A stretch of DNA of 64,000 nt from Marsupella aquatica. Its lineage: Eukaryota; Marchantiophyta. The notes under the pieces were generated by a model. It was given only the letters and a program-made list of their open reading frames with translations. It did no database searches and had not been told where the DNA came from. Made by a program: the position numbers and the translations under genes. The stretch covers positions 10,602,001-10,666,000 of the forward strand of contig OZ316894.1 of the NCBI GenBank assembly GCA_973895155.1, in the 5' to 3' direction. Below are positions 12,212-24,805 of the stretch, piece after piece (the stretch's first letter is position 1; the number at the start of each line of letters is the position of its first letter).

Positions 12212-15200
12212 ATGGAATTTATAATTGACAAGCTAAAGCTTCTCAATTATGAACAATATTTTTGCATTTCAAAGTAAGGTCACATGTCTTTCTGGCTTGC
12301 AATCAGTCATTGTTTATTTCCTTCTAGGCTGCAAAGAATTGCTTGCACCCCAAAAAAATCATGCCTGTCCATAAGGTTTTAAACTCTGCAATCTCCTATT
12401 TAGAATCTATATTTCAAGTAACTCTTGTTATGTAACTCTTTGATAGGAATCCTCCATGGGCACGACTGCATAAATTGTACTTTGTTCTACCATCAAACAA
12501 TCTCAACGAGCAGTTCTTCTACTTCTCCAATCTTGTAAGCACACTTGAGGGAAAAATTGGTCTGGACCTCGCAAACCCGTGACCATTCTTCATGGTTTTC
12601 TTTTCTGAATGGAAAGTTTTGTGCAAAGGCGGGGTTGACAGGCATATTTATGTGTTGTTGTGTTGGGTCTTGCAAGAAAAGGTGGCATGGCTATTGTGTC
12701 GTATTAGTCGAAACTATGCAGCTCCCAGCCAATCCGATGATCCCAATGCTGTGTGTGCAAATATCAGTAAGTCCTCTTTCCTTGATAAGGAGATTGGCCT
12801 ATACCTGGTGTAGGGGCCAAGTGGTGAGTATTCTTTGGTTTTAGCCTAGTGAAAACATCCAAATCTGTAGAGCTGATTGGCAGCATAGTCAAGCTTACTA
12901 GCTAGTAACACCAAATATTGCTGTATATATATATATGCGCAGTGGTGGAATTGCAAAATCTTGGATTTACGTACCCCAACTGGCCACCAGCAATGTTGAA
13001 ACAGGTGCCCTTGGCTTACGCTACAGCTTTGCATCAATAAATATTTCCAAAATTTTCTCCCCCTATATTGACATCGGGATTTAGCTTCAGGTCAATTTCA
13101 ATAGAGGATGAGCTATTTTTCTTACAAAAGTAAAGACGGAGTTTGCTTGGACAAAGTGTTAAACGTCCTTGGTACCTTAGTGAGAAAGCTTTTGAAGAGG
13201 CTTTTGTTCTTTCATTTTTGGAGACAAAGTAGGGATATGGAGAGGCAGTTTGTAGTATCCTTGATGGTTTGACAAGCCTGACATTGGACATCTCACGATT
13301 CAACTTTCAGCCACCAGTTCATCAAATTGATTTGTAAGTTTCAATTTGTCCTTAGTGCTCTCAATGGACTTCAACAAAAATTTACAGTCAAAACAAGAAA
13401 GGCAATGGGCCTGACTTTCCATCAGAGTCCTTAGGTCGAACTAAGTGGTCCATCCCAATGCCAACTTCTGTCAAAATGTTCTAACTCTTGACAACTTTTG
13501 TATCCTAAATATTGGTGGTACTTTCCTTTTGCCTCACTCCCATCAGAGAACTGAAGCCTTGATGGACCAAAACAATTGACAAAATGCCCAGATGGTCTGT
13601 TGCAACCCAGATGACTATTAGAAAAACCTTTTTGTACTCAGATGACACTTTTGCTTTGTAAAACTTCCATACTTTTCTGGTCACTGGTTATCCAGTCCAT
13701 CCAGCTTGCAAGCTTCATGGGAGTGGTCCATCCGAGCATTACTTTCTCCATGAGCGCTCTAGTCTAGGTCCCTTAATTAGTTTAGCATATCATCTCTGGG
13801 AATGACAACTTTCCATATGATTTGGAAAACAGAATGATTGATGCCTGAGTCAAGGTTTCCCTTTCTCTGATAAACCATAGTGCCATCCCAGCTCATGCAG
13901 GACCTGTGAAAACTATTAATTATTTTTTATTACAAGAAATGACCGATCGAGTGCCAAAACAGTGTTCTCCTGTTTTAGCTTTCTAATTTTAAAAATAATG
14001 CATACACTGAAAAGTTAGTGTTTGTACATGACGACGCTTCAACTATACTTGAGATTTACATCACAAAATTCTTTAGAGGTTTCACAAGTACTCAGAATAT
14101 TTTGTTGGTCAGCCTGTCCAAAACTTTAAGAATTCTTTAGTTCTATGCGCAAATCTGGATGGTAGTAGGGTTTAGCACAGGTCATTTATAACAAGCTTTT
14201 GGTGGTATGATACAGTAATCAAGTGGAGTCTCCCATTGTGACAGGTGACTTTGTGGGAATCAACAATGAGGTAACAAACCATGGCTTAGCATTAACTAAG
14301 AGGCCCAGCTTTAATGTCTTAATCTTTTCTAGCATATGGGAACACCAAAGCTTCAATGATGCTTAAGTATAAGAATGCAACAGGAAATCTTCTTGGGAAC
14401 TTGAGTTTTAAGAGGTTAAAGTTACCAAGCACATTAATGGATTTAGCCTTTTGTGCATAACATCTGACTTTGGGAGGCATTGGGAGGGGAAGGGTATTGG
14501 AAAGGGGGTCTGGTAGCTGTTGTCCTTGTGGAGGACTAGAGAATAACTTGCCGGACCCTAGAATGAGATGCTATTCAGGCACTGGGGAGGGAAGTGGCAC
14601 GCTTAGGATGCACAGAGATAGCACCTACTGGGTCCGTGTGGGGACAACCTTGAGGTGGCTCTTCCGGCTCTCATGGCTGATTAGTTGTGTCCCTCTTGGG
14701 CGCGCAGCGGTTGTGGCCCACGCCCTCTGCACCATTTGTTCCCCTTGGCTTGGGCAATGTTTTGTCCCTTTCCTTCTTTTTGGAAAACAAAAAAAACAAA
14801 CATCTTACTTTGGAATGTTGTAAAATTTTGCAGTTATTTATATCTGAGCTTGAGGATGAAGAAGATTCCTACGTGGATGTGAGACATAGAGAACTAGTTA
14901 ATGAAACCCAGAAAAATGAAAATAAGTACAAAGTTCACCTTAATAGTCTCATCCTATGTATTTGCACATACAATCTTCTTTTGAGATCAAATGTAGCACA
15001 ATTAAAAGGGGAGGTTGTTAATCTCAATGGTTATCAGTCACCCATATCAGTGAAGCTCAGGAGCCTTGCCAAACTTGAACCTCCTTTCAATCAGCTTATT
15101 TCTCTCGGTGGGCTTGCCAAGTTGGAAACTTTCCCCCTCGGCTGTTGCCCATTGACAACTTATAGGGAACTCCACTTGGGTAACCTTCCTGAGTCCATTT

Positions 15201-18200
15201 TTCAACTTGTCTGCCCCTCTTAGTCATCTGGCCTAGCTGAGTAGGAAGTTTTCAAACACGAGCACTGATCAGAATGACTAAACCTGATACCCGCAACTGA
15301 TAACTCATATGGTTGCAACACTCTTCAAAGGGGCTGGGACAGTTGAATTTATATAGACTCTAAAAAATGTAATGACATGGAACAACTTGTGAGATGAGAA
15401 GAATATATTTGCCTGTCCTTCAACTTAGTTGGATGAAAGCTGTGCCTTTCAGAGTCCTTCTTCTTTTCTGGATCTCAAATTACAACAGGCCAACACCTTG
15501 CCACAGAATGAACTTTTAAGCTCTTCTTCAAATTTTACTGAAATCATTCTGGTTTATTTGCGTGAAGAGCAATGGTTGTAAATTGTAAAGTGGATCCCCA
15601 AAAGTGGAAATTGGAGCTTGAGCGAGTGGCTCCTCAACTGCGAGTCTCCATGGTAAGTTTGCATAATTCTTATTAAATTTTTCTAAGTATAACTATTAGT
15701 GCCCTATGACTGGTGATTCCAAAAGTCTCTAAGGCTCCTATAACTTGCGGCGTATATGTATTTGTCATTATAATGTAAAAATGTGTGTTCTTTCTTGCAT
15801 TATGTCTCATTTTCTGGTGAAACAAATAGAGTTGTGCAAGTACAATGGGTTCCATTCATAATCTATGGATTATGCAGGTAGTAGATGGTAAAGATTGGCG
15901 TGCTCATTTGGAGCAAGGCTTGAAACAACATGATGTAAGCTGTCCAAATTTCACTGATGTAGGCAATCTAAGTCATATAACTTAACTGGTGAACTGACTA
16001 AGCTCATCTGGTAGACAAGACAAAGCCTTCCCGTATGAAATTTTTCATCGATAATAATTTAAATTACAACCCACAGAGGCTAAAAATCCCCTTTTCATAC
16101 ATGGATTCAGCCAACTTCTTTGAATTTGAAAGCCATATTAGCTCTAGCCAGGCCAAAGGAAATGGAAGTCCTTGCAGCATCAATCATGTTTAATTAACTT
16201 AAACAACATAGATTTAGCAATGGCTGTGTATGATATGAATATGTTTGTTGTCAAGTTTGTGGCTGGAAAGCGAGTGTGGTAGTATCCCATATAAGATGTC
16301 TAGCACATTATTGGCATCTGTTTCTGCAGGAAATATTGAACAAACTAACTTCCAGCAACACCCAACTTGAAAGGTGATTACAATCAAAGTTTGATGTAGG
16401 TAGCCCAATTTGTAACAATTTTGGATCTAAAGGAAAAAGACAGTGATTACAATCAAAGTTTGATGTAGGCAGTGGCAAAAGACACAAATTTCTCTTTCTA
16501 AAATTGACTGAATGAATTTGATAAAAACTATGGTGATATCATCTCAGAAAACAGACTAGGATAAGAATGTAGGAGTGCTTATGTGTAGAACCAAACATTG
16601 CCTAATTTGGGAATTAGTGTATGTTGTAGGATAGGCTTGGGGGTCTGACATACTTTTGGTTTTATGTAGTTTTCCTAGTGGCTCTTGAGTCACTACGTAT
16701 GACTGAATTGGGAGGGTTCTCACATAAGTTTGCATATATCAGTTGTGTGTGTTTACCTTTATGCCACAATGTTAATAAAACAACATTTTTCACACAAGGA
16801 TAAAAATTTGGAACATTACACTTTGTGAATGAGCTACAAGCCACATGGAATTTATATAGTACCAAACATCTTGCTGATAGGATTCCTAAGCTTGCCTTTT
16901 TAATTAGGATGGCATAGAATTTAGAATTGAAGAGCATTTTGAGATCCCATTAGAGTTCAAAGATTAGGATATATAGAGATCCCATCTGAGCAAAATATGA
17001 CTCCTATGTGCATTCATCTTCAGCAATCATATAATTTAAGAATTTGACATTTTCATACAAAAGTACATAAAAGATGGGAATCACCAAATGAATGCAGGCT
17101 TGAAAATGAAGTGGCTTCAACTTTAGAGAAACTCAACAGTCGGGAGAAGTTCATTAATCTGCAATTTGAGCCACTGGTTTTTCCTTCCCCTTTGGACCTC
17201 TTTTCCTTTGGACCACTTTTTCTTTCCTTTCATTGTATTTTGTTGTATTTTGTTGGTTTATAAACTTTGGTGGAATTTACCAATTTTACAAGACATTCCT
17301 ATGAAAATGAGCTTCAGTAAAATACAAAAAATATATTTGGTTGGTCGTGCTTGAGGTCCTTGATCACACAAGATGTACTAGCAATGATTCTCAATAATCT
17401 CCCCAGTTTCTTTTGTGCCAAAATGAAACAAAACTATAAGCTGCGTTGTCCTAGATTGCCACCTTTCATAGATTAAATGCTACAGGCCCACTTTTTGTCA
17501 CAGGTGACTTGACCTAATCCTGGTTAGCCACAAGAGATTCTATGGCCATAAGTTTTCCCACATTGAGCAATTTGATGGTTTCCATCCATTCGCACTTAGG
17601 ACGGACTGACACACCCACCACTACTTGTCCGCCAGGGCAGGGTTCTGCCCTCCGTGAAGGTTTCACCCCCACCCTTGCCTCCATATTTTGCCTATCCCCC
17701 CCCCCCCTCCGCCCTCATCGTAGACACCCCCTGGAGCACGCTTCTCCAAGGGTGGTGATGGGGACTGAGTATTCTTCCATGAGGTTCTCTCAGGGCCATA
17801 GGATTTAACCAAGGTTAAGTCGCCCAACCCATGATAAAAGGTGGCATGGTAGTAAGTACTCTAAAACTGTGGCATGTTGTGGATTTTACCAATAAAAAGG
17901 TGACAATCTAGTTAAACCCGGCAAATATAAAATTGGGAATTTTCCTGTCAGCAAGCAAATTGCACGGCTTTTTGTGGGATTGTCCCCTAAGCTTGAAGAA
18001 CAAAAAAAAGAGCTTCAGAATTAGTTGGTGCTGATGTTTTCTCCTGGTGGTCAGATCATTTATTTAATTTAAAATTTCACTTCTTACATGTACAGTTTGT
18101 TATACCTTGTCTAGTACGTCACTTCCCATATCATTTAAATAGGTAGCGTCATCTCGGTTCCAACAATAGATAAATATATATTGAAATTCTGGATGTGACT

Positions 18201-20057
18201 TACACATTATGTAGAATGCTCTCAATGCAGGAGTCGTTATGTTTTTTTGTGGTGATGGTGGGGGGGGGGGAGACGAGGCGTCTCACTATCTTGTATAGGT
18301 TAAACTCAAAAAGATAAAATGGCACCAACATGCAAAGGATACTCCAGTAAGTTTGAGGGGCTGAGGTGTTGGTTTTGGGGTCTTTATTAGTCAGATTACT
18401 CTGTGTGACACTCCTATGCTATTTGCACTGTAACCTTACAAAGCTGTTTCAGTTTGCTTTTAAGCTTGCTGGTCAATAGGGTTTTAGTTTAATCTGCTAC
18501 TTTGTGGGGGTTTAGCTCTTTTAGTGGCTGTGGGCTACTCATGGGCTTATTGGCTGTCTTTTTGGGTTTGCCATCCCCCTGCTAACTAAAGGTATGAAGA
18601 TGCACCCAAACAAAGGAAAGTAGCTTGTGTTGTAGTCTTCCGGGCTCAAAGACATAGACCACAATTTATCCAGGACGAGAACATTTTGATATTGATTATG
18701 TTTGTGAGTGGGGACGGGCATGGGATGTCTGGGTATGGGGAGCCATTCATGTGCATAATCAAAGGTATTTGGGCTGGTAATAGGAATGGCAAAACACTTA
18801 TGCTTGAATTCCTCTCAGGTGTTGGAGTATGCTACAGTTAAAGGGAGACTTGGAGAAATACAAGAAGTACGTCCTCTAGTGTTGACCTTGAACATCTTAG
18901 TTGTTGGGACTTGTTTGCCAACAACTTACCTAAAGAAGTTGCTGCAGATTAATGGATCTTTAAGCTGAGATGGGATCTCCATCACAAACCCTTCACTCTG
19001 ATAGGATTCTTGAGATCTATGGAAACATACATTTTAACTTGGATAACAAAGATTGAAAATAAAGACAGTTACTGTATACTTTTACACACAGAGCATTTGG
19101 AATTCATTCTGACTTATGACTCAGATCAATATATAAACATAGATGTACTGGTCTCACGGGTCTCCTAGTTGAAAATTCAGATTGCATATTTATGAATTTG
19201 ATGATGGTTGGTCGAAGCACTTAGTAGTGGATGTTATAACTCAAAATTAGACATTGATGGGCTGGATTAATGCGCCTTTCTTTAAATTGACTCTTTGTCA
19301 TAAATAAATGGTAAAAATATTGGACCTGAATGTTGCAGGACCACCAGAAAAATTTGGATAATGTAACATGTTTGACAAATGAGATTTCACAATTGTCTCA
19401 GCAGATAGAGCATGTCAAGGTAAGCTTGACTTTAAACCTCATGCTCCCGCTTATGCTCTCACATTCCAGACTTTGTCATCAATTTACTTAGTGCAACTAT
19501 GGAATGCTTTCTCAAAATTGCATGGGACCAGAATTCATAACTATCAAGAGTAAACAAATGGCTTTCTATTGTCCCAAAGACGACAAGAGTACCAGTTCTT
19601 CCAAGAACTTACTACCTTGTGACAAGAGGGCACACTAATGATTTGTTTGTCTTGGTTGCCAAGGTAGCAACTAATGGTTGAGAAAGGAAACTTAATCTCA
19701 GATGTCTCCCCTCTCATTCAAATGAAGGCTGCCATTCAAAGACTGAAGGTTGGTAACAATTCAGTTCTGGCAAAGCTTTTTTTTGCCCAAGGATATCCGC
19801 CACATATACCCTGCCTCAAACATATTACAAAATTTGGGGACCTGGAAATGGGGAAATGACTCTTTTTGGGGGGTTAAAGTTGGCTAAATGACTCTTAGCA
19901 AATAGTTAAACAGGAACTGATACCCAACAGTCTGGTTCATAATTACTCTGGAATCTAACATTTTTAAATTTTCAAGCAGAAAGAAATCCAAGACATGGAA
20001 GTTTGTATTGGAGTTCTGGAGCATTCATTTATCAAGGTCAGTTGCATTAGTCTTTGA
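12212..20057 (+). CDS. IFT57: Intraflagellar transport protein IFT57 (one exon with in-frame TAG)
   Basis: IFT-B complex subunit needed to build cilia and flagella. Exons found: 12194-12273 (start codon probably 12212, MEFIIDKLKLLNYE), 12447-12534, 12682-12766, about 13189-13333, 14834-14925, 15568-15652, 15878-15934, 16330-16373, 17098-17176, 18819-18866, 19339-19419, 19668-19748, 19980-20036 with possible read-on to TGA at 20055. Phases agree across all tested junctions except on either side of the 13.2-kb exon. Family hallmarks: LPSNNLNEQFFYFSNL, DDPNA, GYGEAVC, an acidic linker (ELEDEEDSYVDV), KWKLELERVAPQLRV, DWRAHLEQ, then coiled coil (TLEKLNSREKFIN, SPLIQMKAAIQRLK, IGVLEHSF). The conserved KLKQGYGE motif reads K-TAG-GYGE, stop at 13230-13232, and the upstream part of that exon may also be out of frame. 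Identity is secure. Whether the locus still makes full-length protein is open. Another exon may be missing between 13.33 and 14.83 kb. Confidence 0.9.
13181..13333 (+). pseudogene. IFT57: IFT57 exon with in-frame TAG
   Basis: The exon encodes GYGEAVCSILDGL and ends RFNFQPPVHQID before the donor GTAAGT at 13334. In that frame the codon before GYGE is TAG, where the family has Gln. Acceptors at 13180 (TTAG) or 13188 (AAAG) are possible. The first gives a frame reading KLLKRLLFFHF that resembles the expected ELK.LGF segment but loses the GYGE frame. So either a stop, or a frameshift plus a stop context, is present, or the true splicing differs. Confidence 0.6.
15050..15320. repeat. Dispersed repeat, copy B, inside an IFT57 intron
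   Basis: Second copy of the sequence described at 10.25-10.80 kb. It lies within the intron between the acidic-linker exon and the KWKLELERV exon. Coding frames in it are not conserved between copies. Confidence 0.6.
17177..18818 (+). other. IFT57: Large IFT57 intron
   Basis: 1.6-kb intron between the SREKFIN exon and the VLEYATVKG exon. It contains a C9-C10 run near 17698, a G10-type run near 18260 and no recognisable gene. Confidence 0.6.
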
Positions 20058-20059
20058 CC

Positions 20060-20919
20060 TAGCGCCTCTCCACACTTTCTAGCTTCCAAGCAAAACATCT
20101 GCATTTCATGGGGCCCTATCTTTGATGGTTGTGTTTTGTTTGGCACAACAGGTGGGCTTTAAGCAAGGAAGGAATGAAGGAAGTGGACCTTTCTTGCACT
20201 TTTGAGAGCCAAACTATCCTAACCATGGACGATACTTTGCCCTTCATCTGGTTTTGGTTGTGAGTTCGGTTGCTCCATCACTCCTGCTCTCTTTGACCAC
20301 CCTGCTGACTGGAGTTCTCCATCAGTACAGTAAGCCATACATAAGCGCATGAACTATGAAAGAAAGCCTTATCATGCACTTATGAAGGGTTTTCACTACA
20401 ATAAGTGCAAACACAAATGACTTGCACTTATAGATGAAACCTACGCTATATGTGCAAGCACATAAAACTTTGTACTTCTAGATATTATATTATCAGTGCA
20501 GATACTTAAATGCTATATGTGCAAGCACAAAAGACTTTGTCTTTCTAGTGTACAGAATGGCTGTGCCCTAGAAGATTTGATGATTAGTGCAAGACAACAC
20601 TCTGTGCAGCATGTTTGCAGTTACCAATATGGGCATTTATCATCCCTCATGCAGTTATATATTTATCCACATTTAGCACTGATCCATTAGTGGTTAATTG
20701 AGAGTAGGTCTGCAGTTTGGAAGGGTGCATTTTTTCTGCTTCTACTTGTAAAATCTCAATTGTTTGGGTTAAACAAAAATTGCACTTATAAACGGTGCAC
20801 TACACAGGTGACTGTATAGTAAAACTGTGTTATAAGCAAAGTTGTAGCTAGGATGGACCTCCATGTCTGCCAAAATGTTGGGATGGACATTTGCAACCAG
20901 GATGGACCTCAGCAGATCA
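20060..20919. other. 3' flank of IFT57
   Basis: Contains loosely repeated words (GTGCAAGCACA, TAGATATTAT) near 20400-20540 and GGATGGACCTC twice near 20852 and 20900. No gene is supported. Confidence 0.5.
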
Positions 20920-20929
20920 CCCTTCTCTA

Positions 20930-21926
20930 GAGATATATGCTTGATGGCCCCCTGGTGAACCTTTCTTACCTGATGGGCCCCTAGGTAACTTTTTTTACCA
21001 AGTAGGACCCCTCTTAATGACCAGTACACCTGTTCTTGTGTGGTGCCTACACCTGTCCTTGTGTGGTGCCTACATAATATGGTGACTCCAAGCAAACTGC
21101 ACAGTTGAACCGTGCGGTCGACTTTACATGGTCGACCGAGAAACCACAAAGATTATTCGGGAGAAACCGTGAAAAGCGACTGCCGCTGTCGAAACTGCGA
21201 TTTGAAGACAATATGCATTATGTCTTCGGATTCACTGGGTTAATGCTTGAAGACACAATGGATTATGTCTTCGGGTTCAAATTTTTACCGTATCATGGGG
21301 TAGTTATTAGGTATGTTTTTCATGTTGCGCACATGGGTTTTTCATGATGTTTTCATGCACGACTGTCAGCGTCAGTGTGGGGTACCTCCAAATGTCCACA
21401 AAGAATATTCAAGTTCAATGTTCAGAATTTGCCTACTGCCGCCACAACAAAAATTGGCAAATGATTGACAATTGCGCTCAAAAAATGGTAATACTCCCTA
21501 TGCAATGCATACAAACAATTTCAAAAGAAGACAGACCCAAAGGTGTCGGGGTACACCCTAAACCCTAAACCTTGAAACATGGGAAGACATAATCCATTGA
21601 GTCTTCAGGCATTAACCCATTGAATCCGAAGACATAATGCATATTGTCTTCAAATCATAGTTTCGACAGTGGCAATCACTTTTCGTGGTTTCTCCCGAAT
21701 CATCTTCGTGGTTTCTCGGTCGACCATGCAAGGTTGACCGCACAGTTCAACTGTGCAGTTTGCTTGGAGTCACCATACATAGTAGGCACCACACAAGGAC
21801 AGGTGTAGGCACCACACAAGAACAGGTGTACTGGTCATTAAGAGGGGTCCTACTTGGTAAAAAAAGTTACCTAGGGGCCCATCAGGTAAGAAAGGTTCAC
21901 CAGGGGGCCCATCAAGCATATATCTC
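20930..21926. mobile_element. Non-autonomous Mutator-like foldback element
   Basis: A 997-bp element has near-identical terminal inverted repeats of about 345 bp (20930 to about 21275, and about 21580 to 21926) around a spacer of about 300 bp. Termini read GAGATATATGC and its complement, similar to the GAGATA-type ends of plant Mutator elements. The flanks carry a perfect 10-bp direct repeat CCCTTCTCTA (20920-20929 and 21927-21936), as expected of a target-site duplication. Each arm contains an internal 24-bp tandem pair (CACCTGTYCTTGTGTGGTGC) and a GTCGAC palindrome. No transposase is encoded. The arms differ by only a few bases and small indels, so insertion was recent or the arms convert each other. 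Confidence 0.88.
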
Positions 21927-21984
21927 CCCTTCTCTACCCTAAGTGTAATGTGACAGTCAACAAGAAACCCATCTTTCCAATTTC

Positions 21985-22345
21985 ACAGCTCTATGAATTC
22001 TTGATGAAAGTTGATGATATTGGACTCGTTGGAAAGATCTTTCCAAGTCATTTTAAAGGAACCCCAGAACAGCCAATGCAGTTGCTTATCAAGGGAGAAA
22101 ATGCAGGTCAAAGTTAGCTGATAAGGGGAAAATGTACAGTGAATGATGGGACATTCTTTGAACATTCATAGTTCCCTCAATTCTTAATGAAATCTGGCCA
22201 TATTATGCTCATTACAAAGATATTTCCAGGCTTCCATAGCTCTCTCAATCATTAATGAAATCTGGCTATATATTAGACTCATTAGAAAGATATCTCCAAG
22301 CTGCTTCTAATTAACCCAAGAACAGCCAACTCAGCTACAGATAAA
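21985..22345. repeat. Diverged direct repeats, three partial units
   Basis: Blocks CTC.AT.ATTAATGAAATCTGGC.ATAT, ACTC.TT.GAAAGAT.T.TCCAAG and AAGGGAGAAA recur near 21990, 22165 and 22235. This is an old duplication without coding support. Confidence 0.5.
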
Positions 22346-24520
22346 GGGAGAAATTGGAGGTCAAGTTTCCAGATCAAAAGCGTTTGAAGTAGGGAAAGTG
22401 TGAGTGTCAGTATAAAGGGTGTCATGGTACGTGGAGAGGATATGGTCCATCCAGGCTTCATATTCCCTACATGCTGGATGATGGACTTCATGAACAGAAT
22501 GGTTGTTGGCAAATCATTTAACATCCTAAGCCCATGATTGTGAACCCATGATTGTATGAAACCCATTAACCCAAGCTCTGGCAAACATCTTTTAAAGTCC
22601 ACGGTGCCACCCATGAGCTGCTCTTCATTCATTGCCATAATAAGGACCCCACTTTGCAGAATTACGGTCAACAAGTTATGTCACAATAATAGTACGGAAA
22701 ATCTTATCGCCAATTTGTACAGGGAAAAGTTTGGATGGTACTACACTTGGTTTATCGTGGATATTCCTGTATGCTTCCCAAGGGTATCTCATTTATGACC
22801 CGTCTTTACTAAAAGACTAAAAGCTAGACTGCAACCCAAGTTGCCTTTGGGGTTTGCATCATTTGCCCTCTGTTTTTGAGTTTAGTGTTTGTCCTCTGTG
22901 TACCTCTTTTTCTTTTATCTCGTTGTATTTTGTTTGACAATTCGTATAAATTGGTCCTTTATCAAAAAATAAAATACTTGGGGCAGAAGAAAGAGTGAAT
23001 GAATGAAGGCAAATTCAATGTTCTTTGTGAGTTTGGTGTTTGTAGTCTCTGGACATCTTTGCTTTAATTTGAGTGTACTTTCTTTGGACAGTTTTCGGAA
23101 ATTGGTCCATTTTCAAAATAAAAATAAAAGTGGAAAGATTGGGGCAGGAAAAAGAGTGAATGAATTGCAGCAACTCCAAGTCATGGATGACCCAACCGAG
23201 CCAAAGGACCAGAGAAATCTCTAAAAGAAATTTTAACTGGCCAGGGTGGCGCTAGCATGTGGCAAGAAGCATAGGAGCCTTCCTGATGTAAATTTCCTAG
23301 ATTTATTCCTGTTTATTAGACCTTCCTCCATTTACGGAGAGCCATCAGATTGTGGCTAGAGGACCCGTGGCTAATGTCAGAAATCGAAATTTTGATGATA
23401 ACCCTTGGGCAGGTGTTGTGATCCATCTCAGACCAAGAACCCCCTTGGCGAGTCCTTTTTTCCCAAAACTTGGATTTAGGTCAAGGTTGTGGACTTCAAT
23501 CTCCTGTAACGGGTGACTAAAAAATGGGAAACAGCTGATTTGAGATGCCCTTATAGAAAGGAGAAAGCAAGGAAAAACTAAGAAGAATCAAAGAGTTAAA
23601 ATGCCCTATGAAAGTACTTTTTCAAGAGTAACAAATCACCATAGAGAGTTGCATCCCAAAATTGCACATCAAAAAGCCGCAGCCAAATATGTAGAAGTAA
23701 CTACACTGAGTGATCTAATGAAATTTGTCCAACCAGTGAGAATGCGGTGCGATTTGCACATAGAAGCAGAATACAATGGTATTTAAACTAATAAGACCAC
23801 CGGGTACAACTGGCAGCAGGGAAGTATGCATGGGCTAATCATTGCTAAATAGCATTAATTAGCCTCGATATTACTTTTCATCCTTAATGAGTCCAAAGTA
23901 ACATTAATTCTTTTTGGTTTTTCAAAAAATATGTTTTCACTTTTGTTTAAAAGGCTAGTTAAATGTATGATCTTGGATCCTTATGTATTGTTAAATTTTA
24001 TCATTTTTAAAAACTGTTTCTTCATTCTTGAGTTCATTCTTGAGTTCAAAGTAACACTAATTCGTGTGCAAAAAATTAATGTTATAACGAAATTAGTGTG
24101 AGTGAAGCTAATGCATTAGTAGAGTACAAACATGTACGCTCTCGAATTAGTGTGTTACTAACCCTAATTACAACAATTGCAGTGAACACTATAGGTCATT
24201 AGGTCAGGTCCATGAGACTCCACGAAGCAAATTTAAGTTTCTGGTGTCCTAAAAAATAATTGACGAATTAATCCCACGCGTCAGCCATGGGATTAGGGTT
24301 TACTACCACTGTAAAGTACAGCGTACCCATCGATTACCAAGGGTACGTGAACCAAAGTGAGTACGTGAACTAATTGTCCTGTACCTGGCATCACTAATGT
24401 ATTCCGTAATATTCACACACTAATATAAGGAACTCTCGACCTAGTTAGAACAAGATTAATGCCGTTGAAACCTACAGTAGGTATCTTAGAAAGAAAATCT
24501 GTACAAGGTCGCTGTACCTA
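22346..24520. other. Gene-poor region
   Basis: The minus-strand open frame at 22282-22674 (130 codons) is the longest here but shows no motif and overlaps the direct repeats. Two GAAAGAGTGAATGAAT..-containing copies lie near 22985 and 23150. No gene is supported. Confidence 0.45.
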
Positions 24521-24805
24521 GTGTGTACAGCTTTTACTCACCATACTCGTTCCCCAGAATCATAATTTTGATATCCGGTGTGTACAGCTTTTACTCACTA
24601 TACTCATTCCGAGAAATTACAATATTCATATCTGGTGTGTACAGCTTTTACTCACTATACTCATTCCCAGAAATTATGATTTTCATATCTGGTGTTTTCA
24701 GCTTTTACTCACTATACTAGTTCCAGGAGATTATAATTTTCATATCTGGTGTGTACAGCTTTTAGCCACCATACTCATTCTCATTATACTCGGGGCAAGA
24801 AATTC
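24521..24805. repeat. 57-bp minisatellite, five units
   Basis: GTGTGTACAGCTTTTACTCA starts at 24521, 24578, 24635, 24692 (as GTGTTTTCAG) and 24749, an exact 57-bp period. The unit is a multiple of three, so one plus frame stays open and repeats a 19-residue unit (SFYSLYSFPEIMIFISGVY). That open frame is a product of the period, not evidence of a gene. Confidence 0.9.

Noticed and set aside
20769-21942. Two opposite ORFs with the same peptide as paralogous genes
   Set aside because: They are the two inverted arms of the Mutator-like element.
22282-22674. 130-codon minus ORF as a gene
   Set aside because: It overlaps a decayed direct repeat, and no domain or splice context is visible.
24521-24720. 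65-codon ORF of aromatic repeats as a gene
   Set aside because: It is open only because the minisatellite period is 57 bp. There are no flanking exons or motifs.
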